Assembly: GCA_037141055.1 (NCBI GenBank)
Contig: JBAXDH010000005.1
Span: 1 to 64,000, forward strand
DNA length: 64,000 nt
Direction of reading: 5' to 3'
Source of the DNA: CAIVAT01 sp037141055
Lineage (GTDB): Bacteria > Bacteroidota > Bacteroidia > Bacteroidales > FEN-979
In this document: positions 9,409 to 18,196 of the stretch, piece after piece
Numbering within the stretch: position 1 is the stretch's first letter
Layout of the letters: each line of letters opens with the position of its first letter
The notes under the pieces: model-generated
The model's database searches: none
Seen by the model: the letters and a program-made list of their open reading frames with translations, nothing else
Told to the model about the DNA's origin: nothing
Made by a program: the position numbers and the translations under genes

Positions 9409-9666
9409 TTAAAGACCGAATACCATCCGTTGAATTTCGAGTCCGCCAATATTGCCAAGTTCCTCTTCGAGTTTATCGCATTCGGCCCGACTGCCAGCAA
9501 GATGGAGGATCACAACACCGACGCGGCTGCAAACATCTTCGGTAACTTCATGAAAACCAAGCCTCGATTTGATGACATGGGCAAACCTGGATAGCGTTTG
9601 CTGCATCCGGCCTGCCTCTTTGATCCGATCTGTGATTAGCAACCCGACAATCCTGATTTCGTTCAT
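9409..9666 (-). CDS. TM1266-type putative hydrogenase-system regulator (copy 1)
   Basis: This 85-residue protein is the first of two TM1266 paralogues in this operon. It starts MNEIRIVGLLITDRIKEA and has the conserved segments RLGFHEV, CSRVG and IQRMVF. The family is tied to [FeFe]-hydrogenase maturation genes by genomic context, and here it follows hydG by 12 bases. The family is suspected to sense a ligand through an ACT-like fold; that is from family knowledge, not visible here. The single cysteine C46 is shared by both copies. Confidence 0.78.
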   Translation of the reverse strand: MNEIRIVGLLITDRIKEAGRMQQTLSRFAHVIKSRLGFHEVTEDVCSRVGVVILHLAGSRAECDKLEEELGNIGGLEIQRMVFGL

Positions 9667-9678
9667 AATTCCTGATTT

Positions 9679-11067
9679 TCAATAATACAGGTCACGTTTT
9701 CCCGTCCTGATCTGGTCGATTCTTTCTGTTAGTTTTATTTTGAACGATTCGTCTTCAATCTCGTCCAGTTTCTCCTGAAGCAATTGATATCCCTTGATTT
9801 TGGTTGCTTCAGGGGCATAATCTTCCAGGTATTCCACCATGGTCATCAGGGCGTTTGGCTGGCAATACCGTTTAATGAAACCCGGAACCGAAAACTCCAT
9901 GAAGTGCTCGCCGGTTCTGCCCAGGCGGTAACATGCGGTGCAAAAGGATGGAATATATTTTTGTTCGATCAGGTCGTCCATGATCTCATTGAGGCTCCGG
10001 CCATCGTTGATCTGGAACTGCTCCAGGTCGATATCCTGATCCTCGTTGGTTTTTTTTTTCGAGTAGCCGCCCATTTCAATGTTGGTGCCGCCGTCGATCT
10101 GAGAAACGCCAAACTGCAGTATCTCGTTGCGAATGATGGCAGGCTCCCTGGCTGTCAGAATGAGGCCGGTATAAGGTACTGCTAGACGTAAAATGGCAAC
10201 AAGCCGGGTAAATTCATCGTTGCTGACAGCATGCGAATTGTCAACGTTCAGTTCCGATGCATACTGTATCCTGGGAAAGGAGATGGTATGCGGCCCGACA
10301 TTATACACAGCCTCGAAATGGTTTGTATGCCGCACCAGCCCGAGAACTTCGAATCGCCAGTCGTATAGTCCGAACAGGGCCCCGATTCCAACATCATCAA
10401 TCCCTGCTTCCTGGGCGCGGTCAAGCGCCGTAAGTCTCCAGTCGAAGTTCCGTTTCTGCCCCCCGAGATGAACCTTCGCATACGTTTCCTGGTGGTACGT
10501 TTCCTGGAAAATCTGGTAGGTTCCGATTTTGGCATCCTTCACGATCCTGAACCCGTCAATGTCCATCGGCGCAGCATTGATGTTGACCCGCCGTATTTCG
10601 CCAGGGCCGCTCTTAACCGCGTAGACTGTCCTCACGGATTCAGCGATGAAATTGGCATCGTACTGGGGATGTTCGCCATAAACTAGGATCAGCCGCTTCT
10701 GGCCGGAGTCCTCCAGCGCTTTTACCTGGGCAACCAGGTCATCCTTGTCGAGCGTGACCCGGCTGATCTTCTTGTTCGAAACCTTAAATCCGCAATAGGA
10801 GCAGTTGTTGGTGCACAGGTTCCCGATGTACAACGGGGCAAACAGCACAATCCGCTGTCCGTATATTTTTTCCTTCAGCGCCCGTGCTCCCTGCTTGATC
10901 TCATCAATCAGTTCAGGATCCGTGGCACTCATCAATGCTGCTGTTTCTGCAAGGGTAAGCCGGTTTTTTTCAAGCGATTTGGCAATGATATCCCTGATCT
11001 GTTCTTTTGATGCGGAACTGCTGTTAATATATCCCCATAATTCATCGGAATCAATGAAGGGCTTCAT
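9679..11067 (-). CDS. hydG: [FeFe]-hydrogenase H-cluster maturase HydG
   Basis: HydG is a radical SAM tyrosine lyase that makes the CO and cyanide ligands, carried on iron, for the H-cluster of [FeFe]-hydrogenase. The sequence has the N-terminal CxxxCxxC (CTNNCSYC, near residue 84) and the C-terminal CX2CX22C motif, starting CTACYRLG near residue 373, that sets HydG apart from ThiH. The latter motif counts exactly. I prefer the start MKPFIDSDE at 11067; an in-frame ATG at 11109 would add 14 residues. HydE, HydF and the hydrogenase itself are not in the window. It heads an operon with two TM1266 genes and a sensor kinase. Confidence 0.93.
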   Translation of the reverse strand: MKPFIDSDELWGYINSSSASKEQIRDIIAKSLEKNRLTLAETAALMSATDPELIDEIKQGARALKEKIYGQRIVLFAPLYIGNLCTNNCSYCGFKVSNKKISRVTLDKDDLVAQVKALEDSGQKRLILVYGEHPQYDANFIAESVRTVYAVKSGPGEIRRVNINAAPMDIDGFRIVKDAKIGTYQIFQETYHQETYAKVHLGGQKRNFDWRLTALDRAQEAGIDDVGIGALFGLYDWRFEVLGLVRHTNHFEAVYNVGPHTISFPRIQYASELNVDNSHAVSNDEFTRLVAILRLAVPYTGLILTAREPAIIRNEILQFGVSQIDGGTNIEMGGYSKKKTNEDQDIDLEQFQINDGRSLNEIMDDLIEQKYIPSFCTACYRLGRTGEHFMEFSVPGFIKRYCQPNALMTMVEYLEDYAPEATKIKGYQLLQEKLDEIEDESFKIKLTERIDQIRTGKRDLYY

Positions 11068-11126
11068 CCTTTGATCCTTGATCTTTAACTTTTCCGGCCT
11101 GAAAATCATAATAAAAAATAGATAGG

Positions 11127-11134
11127 CAAAGATA
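11127..11134 (-). promoter_or_regulatory. Candidate -7 box for the hydG operon
   Basis: TATCTTTG on the minus strand fits TAnnTTTG and would start transcription around 11121, upstream of both possible hydG starts. A CAAA at 11147-11150 is too close to serve as a normal -33 partner. Confidence 0.4.
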
Positions 11135-11150
11135 CGGTAAATGCAGCAAA

Positions 11151-12038
11151 CTAAATCTTTTTCCTCGACCGTTCCGACAGGTATACCCCCCCGATGACCA
11201 GTGCCATGCCTGCTGCTTTTTGGATTGTAAACAATTCGGAAAGGATTAAATACGAGAAAAATGCGGTGAATACCGGGATGAGATTTGAAAAAATATTCGA
11301 CTTGCTGATCCCGAGAAGCTTCACCGAATGTGCAAAAAAAACAAAAGCAACGGAAGAGGCCAGCACCGAAAGAAAAAGCATCGAGGTAATGATCTCACCC
11401 GATAGCGGCACCGCAATTGCCGACTTCGCCTCAAACGCGAGGAAGAATGGCAGGAACAGGAAAATCCCGACAAGGTTCTGATTGGCCACGAGCAGGAGAG
11501 CCGAGTATTTCAGGGTGAGTTTTTTCAACGTTACCGAATACAGCAATGCAGAAAGAACGGCGCCGAAGAGAAAAATAACTCCCCTGGTGTCGACTGCAAA
11601 CGAAAGATCGCGGGATATTAGCATCACAAGCACACCGCTGAATGAAATCGCGATTCCGACAAAGTTGACCGGGGTTAGTTTTTCCCTGAAACTGAGGTAC
11701 CCGATTAGCGGAGAAAAAACCGGGATGGTGGCGATGATGACTGCGGCAATGATAGGGGAGGAGAATTTTAATCCGTAGTTTTCCCCGAGGAAATACAGGA
11801 AAGGGTTGAACAGCGCACTTAACAGGACCAGTTTATAATCCCGGCGCTCGATTTTTTCTTTCCTGCCCATCAGGAAGATAAGTGCAAATAGAATTGCAGA
11901 AGAGATGATAAGCCGGATAAAAATTATCGTGACCGGCTGGTACGAATGAAGCAACTGGGCACTCCAGATAAAGGAAAGCCCCCAGAAAAGCATGGCCGCA
12001 AGCGGGTAAAAATAAACAGGTATCCGGATTTTTTTCAA
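11151..12038 (-). CDS. EamA-family (DMT) transporter
   Basis: This 295-residue membrane protein has ten predicted helices in two EamA repeats, starting PVYFYPLAAMLFWGLSF and ending with the basic tail ERSRKKI. It is a metabolite or drug exporter of unknown substrate. It ends 41 bases before the longer hydG start on the same strand, and the hydG -7 box lies in that gap, so it is probably a separate unit. It is only distantly similar to the EamA protein at 5567-6460. Confidence 0.85.
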   Translation of the reverse strand: MKKIRIPVYFYPLAAMLFWGLSFIWSAQLLHSYQPVTIIFIRLIISSAILFALIFLMGRKEKIERRDYKLVLLSALFNPFLYFLGENYGLKFSSPIIAAVIIATIPVFSPLIGYLSFREKLTPVNFVGIAISFSGVLVMLISRDLSFAVDTRGVIFLFGAVLSALLYSVTLKKLTLKYSALLLVANQNLVGIFLFLPFFLAFEAKSAIAVPLSGEIITSMLFLSVLASSVAFVFFAHSVKLLGISKSNIFSNLIPVFTAFFSYLILSELFTIQKAAGMALVIGGVYLSERSRKKI

Positions 12039-12045
12039 AGTGCTG

Positions 12046-12053
12046 CAAAGGTA
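12046..12053 (-). promoter_or_regulatory. Candidate -7 box for the EamA gene
   Basis: TACCTTTG on the minus strand fits TAnnTTTG. It ends seven bases before the start codon, so the mRNA would be almost leaderless. Confidence 0.35.
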
Positions 12054-12146
12054 GCGGTTTGGGGTTAGTTACCAAAAACCTCGTATTTTCGTATGATCTG
12101 CGAAAATCTGCGTGTAAATCCGCGAAAAATAGTTTTTACAAAAACT

Positions 12147-12171
12147 GTAACATTTCGAAAATCACGCAGTC
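12147..12171 (+). promoter_or_regulatory. Candidate ECF-type promoter of the sigma operon
   Basis: GTAAC at 12147-12151 is followed after 15 bases by CAGTC at 12167-12171, with the start codon 21 bases further on. The spacing and distance closely match the GTAAC-N15-CGTC element at 14454-14477, so both may be read by the ECF sigma factor encoded here. This -10 part is weaker than the other. Confidence 0.4.
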
Positions 12172-12192
12172 CATTGTCAAAAATCGGTTGAA

Positions 12193-12765
12193 TTGGAAGG
12201 TAAATACATCAATATTCATCAGGACCTTATCGATGCATGTCGAACGGGTGACCGGAATGCCCAGTTCAGGATATATAAACTCTATTACAAAGCCATGTAT
12301 AACACCAGTTTAAGAATCGTCAACAACACTGCCGAAGCCGAGGATGTCATGCAGGAATCCTTCCTGGATGCCTTCCGGCGGTTGAACAGTTATACGGGCG
12401 AAGGCAGTTTTGGTGCATGGCTCAAGCGCATCGTGATCAACCGGTCACTCGACTATCTCCGGAAAGCAAAAGAAATGGTGTCATTTGACGATGTGGAATA
12501 CGAAATAGCGGATACGCGGGAAGGAAACACAGAAGAAGAAATACAATATCAGCTGGCCGAAGTCACAAAGGCGATTTCGCAGCTTCCTGATAATTACCGG
12601 GTCGTTTTGTCACTTTTTTTACTCGAAGGGTACGATCACGAAGAGATCGCCCAGATACTGAACATCACCAACCAGCTATCGCGGACCCGCTATTCAAGGG
12701 CCAGGCAGAAACTGCTGGGCATGCTCACGAAAAATAATTTAACAAATACGTTTAGCGCTAATTAA
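12193..12765 (+). CDS. ECF-type RNA polymerase sigma factor
   Basis: This 190-residue sigma-70 family protein has region 2 (EDVMQESFLDAFRRLNSY, residues 50-70) and region 4 with a helix-turn-helix (HEEIAQILNITNQLSRTRYS). It lacks regions 1 and 3, as ECF factors do. The start is TTG at 12193, common in this family of Bacteroidota. It is followed after two bases by a membrane-anchored protein and then by a DUF4097 gene, so the three form an operon. It probably senses envelope stress through the downstream protein; that is an inference. Confidence 0.9.
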   Translation: MEGKYINIHQDLIDACRTGDRNAQFRIYKLYYKAMYNTSLRIVNNTAEAEDVMQESFLDAFRRLNSYTGEGSFGAWLKRIVINRSLDYLRKAKEMVSFDDVEYEIADTREGNTEEEIQYQLAEVTKAISQLPDNYRVVLSLFLLEGYDHEEIAQILNITNQLSRTRYSRARQKLLGMLTKNNLTNTFSAN

Positions 12766-12767
12766 CC

Positions 12768-13304
12768 ATGGCAGACCTGGAAAAATTCGTAAATGACCAC
12801 CTGGAGGAGTTCGGTTCTTTCGAGCCAGCCCCGGGCCATTTTAAAAGATTTGAAGATCGGTTGCAATCAATGCCCGATCTGGCACCGGCAGTCCGAAACA
12901 GGTCGACCCTGCTCAAAATTGCCGCGGTGATTATCATGCTGATCGCGGTCAGCGTTTTTGTGTTCGACTTCGCAACCAGGGAAATCCGTGAGAAGTTTTC
13001 TGCTGCGGGAGAAGGAAAAGAATTGCCGGCCGAAATCAGGGAAGCAATTCAATATTATGACAATCAGACCAGTGCCCAACTCGCCACATTTAACAAACTC
13101 ACTGCAGCCAATCACGACGCCGGGGCTCTCAATGCCTCTGCCATCAGGAATTTGCAAAGTATTGACGCTTCAACCGAGGAATTGAAAAATACGCTTTCCC
13201 AAAATCCGGGCAATGAACAAATCCTGGATGCAATTGTCAGGAACCAGCAAATGAAAGCCGCCATGCTGAACACAATGATTACGCAATTATCTCCGAGAAA
13301 ATAA
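12768..13304 (+). CDS. Membrane-anchored putative anti-sigma factor
   Basis: This 178-residue protein has a short cytoplasmic N-terminus with FEPAPGHFKRFEDRL (residues 18-32), one transmembrane helix at about 46-66 (IAAVIIMLIAVSVFVF) and a coiled, glutamine- and asparagine-rich periplasmic part. The order after an ECF sigma gene with a two-base gap, and the topology, fit an anti-sigma factor. No zinc-binding HxxxCxxC motif is present, so it is not of the classical ZAS type. Function is inferred from position. Confidence 0.65.
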   Translation: MADLEKFVNDHLEEFGSFEPAPGHFKRFEDRLQSMPDLAPAVRNRSTLLKIAAVIIMLIAVSVFVFDFATREIREKFSAAGEGKELPAEIREAIQYYDNQTSAQLATFNKLTAANHDAGALNASAIRNLQSIDASTEELKNTLSQNPGNEQILDAIVRNQQMKAAMLNTMITQLSPRK

Positions 13305-13321
13305 AAGTTAACCATAAAGCC

Positions 13322-14374
13322 ATGAAAACAAGTTTAAAAATAGCATTTTTCATCCTGGTCCTCATCTTCCTGCTTGGAATAAAAGGAGCGAAAGCACACG
13401 ACGATTTTTCCAGGGTGATCAAAAAGGAATTTGCCGTAAACCCCGATGCCCAGCTCACAGTTAATAACCGTTTTGGAAAGGTTCATTGCACAAACTGGGA
13501 TAAAAATTCAATTTCCATTGAAGTAACGGTCACGGTTTCAGCTGCCGACCAGGAAGAAGCTGAAAAAAAGTTCAAACGCATTGCGATTGATTTTACCGAC
13601 AGCCCTTCCCTGGTTACCGCCACTACCAGCATGCAGGAGATCCGGAATTCCGGGAGGGACAGGCTGTCGATTGATTACATGATCAGCATGCCCGTTACAA
13701 ACAGCCTTGATGTGACCAATAAATTCGGCGACATCTTTATCAACGAACTGCAGGGGAAAGCCAGGATCAACCTGGGATATGGCAACCTGGAAGCCAGGAA
13801 ACTCGGGAACTCCGACAACCTGCTGGATATTAAATTCAGCAAAGCAAACGTAAACTGGATCAAAGGAGCCGTGCTGTCGTTGAAGTATTCTGACATGAAA
13901 CTTGATTATGCCGGAAGCTTGCGCCTTGATTCAAAATATTCGGACCTTGATGCAGGGAAAATCATCATGCTCAACGTTTCGTTTGAAGGCGGCAGCCTGA
14001 ACATGGAAAATTCATCAGCCGTTGACAGCAGGTCCAAGTTTTCAGACCTTGATATTCAGCGCATTGAACAAAGCCTGATCCTTGATATTCAATACGGCAA
14101 CTGCGATGTTCACGAAATGCCGGCCGAGTTTACATCGGTGAATATCCGCAACAGGTATGGCGATGTTTCGATCGGCCTCAGCGAACAGGCAAAATACAGT
14201 CTCGAAGCCGACCTGAAATACTGCAAACTCGACTTCCCGGATGAAAAAGCCAAATTTTCGTATCGTTCGACATCTCCCACGGAAAATTCCTACAAAGGAA
14301 CCATCGGCGGAACAGATGCTCCCGCGGGCAGGGTTGTTGTGCATAGTGAATATGGGAATGTCAGTCTGAAATAG
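13322..14374 (+). CDS. DUF4097-like beta-repeat surface protein
   Basis: The 350-residue product has a signal peptide (about residues 1-24, ending GAKA) and then repeated short beta units such as KFSDLD, KYSDLD and RYGDVSI, typical of DUF4097-type adhesin-like beta-helices. It is most likely periplasmic or surface-located. It is the third gene of the ECF sigma operon, 17 bases after the putative anti-sigma gene, so it is probably a target or a partner in stress sensing. No enzyme motif is visible. Confidence 0.72.
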   Translation: MKTSLKIAFFILVLIFLLGIKGAKAHDDFSRVIKKEFAVNPDAQLTVNNRFGKVHCTNWDKNSISIEVTVTVSAADQEEAEKKFKRIAIDFTDSPSLVTATTSMQEIRNSGRDRLSIDYMISMPVTNSLDVTNKFGDIFINELQGKARINLGYGNLEARKLGNSDNLLDIKFSKANVNWIKGAVLSLKYSDMKLDYAGSLRLDSKYSDLDAGKIIMLNVSFEGGSLNMENSSAVDSRSKFSDLDIQRIEQSLILDIQYGNCDVHEMPAEFTSVNIRNRYGDVSIGLSEQAKYSLEADLKYCKLDFPDEKAKFSYRSTSPTENSYKGTIGGTDAPAGRVVVHSEYGNVSLK

Positions 14375-14410
14375 GGCAAAATCCACGATGCAAAATCAAA
14401 ATGCAACATG

Positions 14411-14443
14411 CCTGTCCGCCCGTCCGCCCGTTCACCTGTCCGC
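14411..14443. repeat. Short degenerate tandem repeat
   Basis: Units of the type GTCCGCC are repeated about four times between the DUF4097 gene and the DUF2807 lipoprotein gene. The stretch lies just upstream of the candidate ECF promoter. No function is evident. Confidence 0.6.
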
Positions 14444-14453
14444 AATTTTTTTT

Positions 14454-14477
14454 GTAACCAAAGCAATTTTATACGTC
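14454..14477 (+). promoter_or_regulatory. Candidate ECF-type promoter of the DUF2807 gene
   Basis: GTAAC at 14454-14458 and CGTC at 14474-14477 are separated by exactly 15 bases, close to the GGAAC/CGTC pattern of many ECF factors. The ATG at 14498 follows 20 bases later. The neighbouring ECF sigma factor is the obvious candidate reader. Confidence 0.5.
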
Positions 14478-14497
14478 AAATCCTAAACCTTTTAACC

Positions 14498-15232
14498 ATG
14501 AAATCAATGAGAATATTTTCAATGTTTTTATTCGCCGGCCTTTTCATTGGCATGGCCAGTCTTTTCGCATCCTGCAACGTAACCGGCGGAGTTCACGGTA
14601 ACGGGAACATCCAGAAAGAGACCCGTAAACTGTCCGGCTTTGAGGCACTCGAAGTTTCAGGAGCATTTGATATTATCCTTAAGCAGGGAGCAACCGAGGA
14701 AGTAATTGTTGAGGCTGATAACAACCTCCTCCCGCTCATTCGCACCGAGGTTGTTGGCGGTACCCTCACAATTGAAACACGTAAGCCCATCAATCACGTG
14801 ACGGTTATGAAAGTCTATGTAACCCTGAAAGACCTGAAACGGGTTGACGTGAGCGGCGCAGTTGATATCACCACCGACGGACGTATTACCACGGACGAAC
14901 TCAGCATCGATGCCTCCGGGGCCTCTGATTCGCAGCTTAACCTTGCTGTGAAAAAACTGAAACTGGAATGCAGTGGCGCGAGCAAAATAAAATTCTCCGG
15001 TTATTCCTCCGATGTAAACATGGAACTTTCCGGGGCATCAGACATCTTTGCATACGATTTCCTGGTGGAAACCTACGACATTGGAATAAGCGGTGCCGGG
15101 AATGCCCAGCTCAATGTTTCCAAAAAGCTCCGTGCTGATATTTCGGGCGCCGGAAGCGTGAAATACAAGGGTTCACCCGCCGAAGTTGATCAGAGTATCT
15201 CTGGTGCAGGTTCTATCAGGAAGGTAGAATGA
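14498..15232 (+). CDS. Head-GIN (DUF2807) lipoprotein
   Basis: This 244-residue product has a lipoprotein signal with FASC near residue 26 and a DUF2807 (putative auto-transporter adhesin, head GIN) domain. The domain is a beta-helix made of repeats of the form SGAS/SGAGN (SIDASGASDSQ, LECSGASKI, DISGAGSVKY). I chose ATG 14498 over an upstream in-frame start because the latter would bury the signal peptide behind a repeat-derived segment. It has its own likely ECF promoter, and seems to be a member of the neighbouring sigma factor's regulon. Confidence 0.8.
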   Translation: MKSMRIFSMFLFAGLFIGMASLFASCNVTGGVHGNGNIQKETRKLSGFEALEVSGAFDIILKQGATEEVIVEADNNLLPLIRTEVVGGTLTIETRKPINHVTVMKVYVTLKDLKRVDVSGAVDITTDGRITTDELSIDASGASDSQLNLAVKKLKLECSGASKIKFSGYSSDVNMELSGASDIFAYDFLVETYDIGISGAGNAQLNVSKKLRADISGAGSVKYKGSPAEVDQSISGAGSIRKVE

Positions 15233-15257
15233 GATGTTCGTGTTTTATTAATTCCTT

Positions 15258-16004
15258 TCAGGATATAAATTCCCAGATGTTTTCCTTCGTCACTGTCGTG
15301 AATGTTGCATCCGGATATGTTTTCTGAAATTCTTTGGCCACTTTCGGTTTTCCCTGAGATTTGAGTTTAAATTCGACGGCGGTTAACATGCCGCCTTCCT
15401 CCTCAATATAGTCTACCTCCTTCTGATCGTAAGTCCGCCAGAACCAACTATTGACAAAGTGCCGCCGGTTTAAATTGAACTTCATCCGTTCAACGATACA
15501 GAAATTTTCCCACAAGCCGCCTGAATCATTTCTGAGATTTAAAGGGTTGAAATTACGAATCAACGCGTTCCTTATTCCAAGATCATAGAAATAGACCTTC
15601 TGACCTTTGGCAATCTCTTTCCTGAGATTTCTGCTAAAAGACCGTAACCGGAAAATAACGAATGCTTTTTCAAGCAGTTCAATATATCGTTGTATGGTTG
15701 GAACAGTTTCACTCAACATTCGCGATAACTCATTCAGAGAAACTTCATTCCCGAGTTGAAGCGCAAGTGCACTCAACAGATTGACCAGAAGACTTGGGCG
15801 CTTGATTAATTCAAATTGAAGAATATCCTTGTACAGGTAGGTACTTGAAATCTGGCTCAACTCTTCAATGGCTTCGTCTTCTGATTTTCCATATACCTCA
15901 GGATAGAGCCCAAAGCGCATTATTAAATCCAGATCAGCAATCACGCTAATCTGGTCTTTAACGGAACGCAGTTCCCCAAGTATATAACTGCTTTTCAACA
16001 ACAC
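15258..16004 (-). pseudogene. DUF4143 ATPase remnant (AAA domain missing)
   Basis: The 248 residues match the second half of AAA/DUF4143 ATPases: GLYPEVYG, then TYLYKDIL, a winged-helix part, and the restriction-nuclease-like C-terminus with DYIEEEGG and VEFKLKSQGK. The first half, with Walker A and B motifs, is absent: reading upstream in frame meets a stop seven codons above the GTG at 16004, and the next 120 bases hold no AAA sequence. It is therefore most likely a decayed gene left after deletion. A translated fragment from GTG is possible but would lack ATPase activity. Confidence 0.7.
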
Positions 16005-16124
16005 CCTGAAGTTCTCGTCGGATCATCTGAATTTATATCAATGACTTTAAAAATTTAAGCAAATTTATAAAGTCATCTTTACGAAATCAAAATAAATATC
16101 TGCGACTGGCATTGTAAATGAAGC

Positions 16125-18170
16125 TTAAATCATCCTTAGGAAATCATCCTCTGATATGATTGCCACCCCCAGTTTCTCCGCTTTCTTCCGTTTTTCCGGC
16201 CCCATGTTATTGCCGGCAAGGAGGTAACTCGTTTTTGAAGAAATGGAACCGATATTCTTTCCGCCGTGGGCTTCAATGGTCTTCTTGAGGTCCTCACGCG
16301 AAAATTGTTCAAAGACGCCACTGACCACAAAGGTTTTTCCGGAAAGTTTATCGCTCAGCCTGACAATGCCTGATTCGTCCGTCCGGAATTGAAGTCCTGC
16401 ATGACGCAGCCTGTCGATTATTTCAATGTTTTTTGAGTCTGAAAACCAGGCCAGGATGCTGGCGGCAATTTTTTCACCGATCTCTTCCACCTCGATGAGC
16501 TCATTGAAATCGGCAGCCATGAGTTTCTCGACAGAGATGAAATGGGATGTCAGCTTTTTGGCAACGGTTTCGCCCACAAACCTGATTCCCAGGGCGTAGA
16601 GGACCCGGTCAAATCCAGCAGTCTTCGAGGATTCAATGCCGTTGAGGATGTTGGTTACGGTTTTCTCACGAAAGCTGATTTTTTTCTCCTTTTTTTCCTC
16701 CGTTGATTCGTAATTTTTTTCAAGCCCGATCAGTTGGTCAAAGGTCAGATCATAGAGGTCGGCGCAGTGGTGAACCAGTCCGTTGTCGAACAGTATCTCT
16801 ATTTTCCCCTCACCAAGGCTGTCGATGTTCATGGCCTTCCGCGAAATAAAATGTTCGAGTTTCCCTTTGATCTGCGGGGGGCAGCCGTTCTCGTTCGGGC
16901 AGTACCAGGCCGATTCGCCTTCGGTTCGTACCAGTTCACTGTTGCATTCAGTGCAATGGCTGATGAATAAAATAGGGATGGCCCCGGAAGAGCGCTGATC
17001 AAGGTCCACCCCGATGATTTTGGGAATGATTTCACCACCTTTCTCAACGAAAACCATATCGCCAATACGCACGTCAAGTGCAGCGATGATGTCGGCATTG
17101 TGCAGCGAGGCCCGCTTTACCACCGTGCCGGCCAGTTGAACCGGCGTTAAATTGGCCACAGGGGTTACAGCTCCCGTGCGTCCTACCTGGAATGCGACCG
17201 ACAACAGTTGTGTTGTGACCTGCTCAGCCTTGAATTTGTAGGAGATAGCCCATCTTGGTGATTTTGCCGTATATCCCAGGAGCTCCTGCTGTTTCAGATC
17301 GTTCACTTTAATGACGATTCCGTCAATATCGAAGGGTAAATCATGCCTCGACTTATCCCACGTGTCGAGGTAATCGAAAATTTCCTCCCTCGATTTACAT
17401 TTTACGGTGTATTCCGAGATTTTAAATCCCCATGATTTTGCTGCAGCCAGGCATTCATAATGGGTCCGGAAGGGAAGGTCATTTCCGGGGAGGTAGTAGA
17501 AAAATCCATCCAGGTTCCGTTTTGAAACTTCCGCAGAATCCTGCATCTTCAAGCTGCCCGATGCCGCATTTCGCGGATTGGCAAAAGGTTCCTCCTCATC
17601 TTCGGCCCGCTGCCTGTTCATCTTTTCAAAACTTTCGTGGGGAAGAATAATTTCGCCCCTGATTTCGAATTCGTCGGGGAACCCGGAACCATGAAGTTTC
17701 AATGGAATGCTTCTGATGGTTTTGACATTGGTGGTCACATCATCGCCACGGATCCCGTCACCCCGTGTTACGGCCTGCACAAGCCGGCCATCGCGATAGG
17801 TCAGCCCGATGGCAACACCATCGAATTTGAGCTCGCAAACATATTCCACATCGTCGCCGATAAGTTTATGGATGCGTTCTTCAAAATCGCGGATCTCATC
17901 CTCCGAGTAAGTATTGCCCAGTGAAAGCATCGGGTACCTGTGCTGAACCTGGCTGAATTCTTTGGTAATTCCGCCTCCCACATGGCGGGTAGGCGAATCG
18001 GGTTCGATAAGTTCAGGAAATTCTTTCTCAAGCCGGATCAGTTCTTCCAGCAGCATGTCAAACTCAAAATCGTTTATCGACGGGCGCGATAAAACATAGT
18101 AACTGTGGTTATGCCTGCGGATTTCGTCCGAAAGCGATGCAATGCGGACTTTTGCCTCTGTTATATTCAT
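16125..18170 (-). CDS. ligA: NAD-dependent DNA ligase
   Basis: This 681-residue enzyme seals nicks in DNA during replication and repair using NAD. In order it has the Ia domain (RRHNHSYYVLSRPSINDFEFD), the adenylation domain with the active lysine in ELKFDG near residue 113, an OB fold, a four-cysteine zinc finger (CTEC ... CPNENGC), helix-hairpin-helix repeats and a C-terminal BRCT domain (SGKTFVVSGVF). I chose ATG 18170 (MNITEAKVR), because the longer frame overlaps the next gene. Complete and typical. Confidence 0.96.
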   Translation of the reverse strand: MNITEAKVRIASLSDEIRRHNHSYYVLSRPSINDFEFDMLLEELIRLEKEFPELIEPDSPTRHVGGGITKEFSQVQHRYPMLSLGNTYSEDEIRDFEERIHKLIGDDVEYVCELKFDGVAIGLTYRDGRLVQAVTRGDGIRGDDVTTNVKTIRSIPLKLHGSGFPDEFEIRGEIILPHESFEKMNRQRAEDEEEPFANPRNAASGSLKMQDSAEVSKRNLDGFFYYLPGNDLPFRTHYECLAAAKSWGFKISEYTVKCKSREEIFDYLDTWDKSRHDLPFDIDGIVIKVNDLKQQELLGYTAKSPRWAISYKFKAEQVTTQLLSVAFQVGRTGAVTPVANLTPVQLAGTVVKRASLHNADIIAALDVRIGDMVFVEKGGEIIPKIIGVDLDQRSSGAIPILFISHCTECNSELVRTEGESAWYCPNENGCPPQIKGKLEHFISRKAMNIDSLGEGKIEILFDNGLVHHCADLYDLTFDQLIGLEKNYESTEEKKEKKISFREKTVTNILNGIESSKTAGFDRVLYALGIRFVGETVAKKLTSHFISVEKLMAADFNELIEVEEIGEKIAASILAWFSDSKNIEIIDRLRHAGLQFRTDESGIVRLSDKLSGKTFVVSGVFEQFSREDLKKTIEAHGGKNIGSISSKTSYLLAGNNMGPEKRKKAEKLGVAIISEDDFLRMI

Positions 18171-18196
18171 AGGTGCCTGAAGCGACCGGTGTTCGA

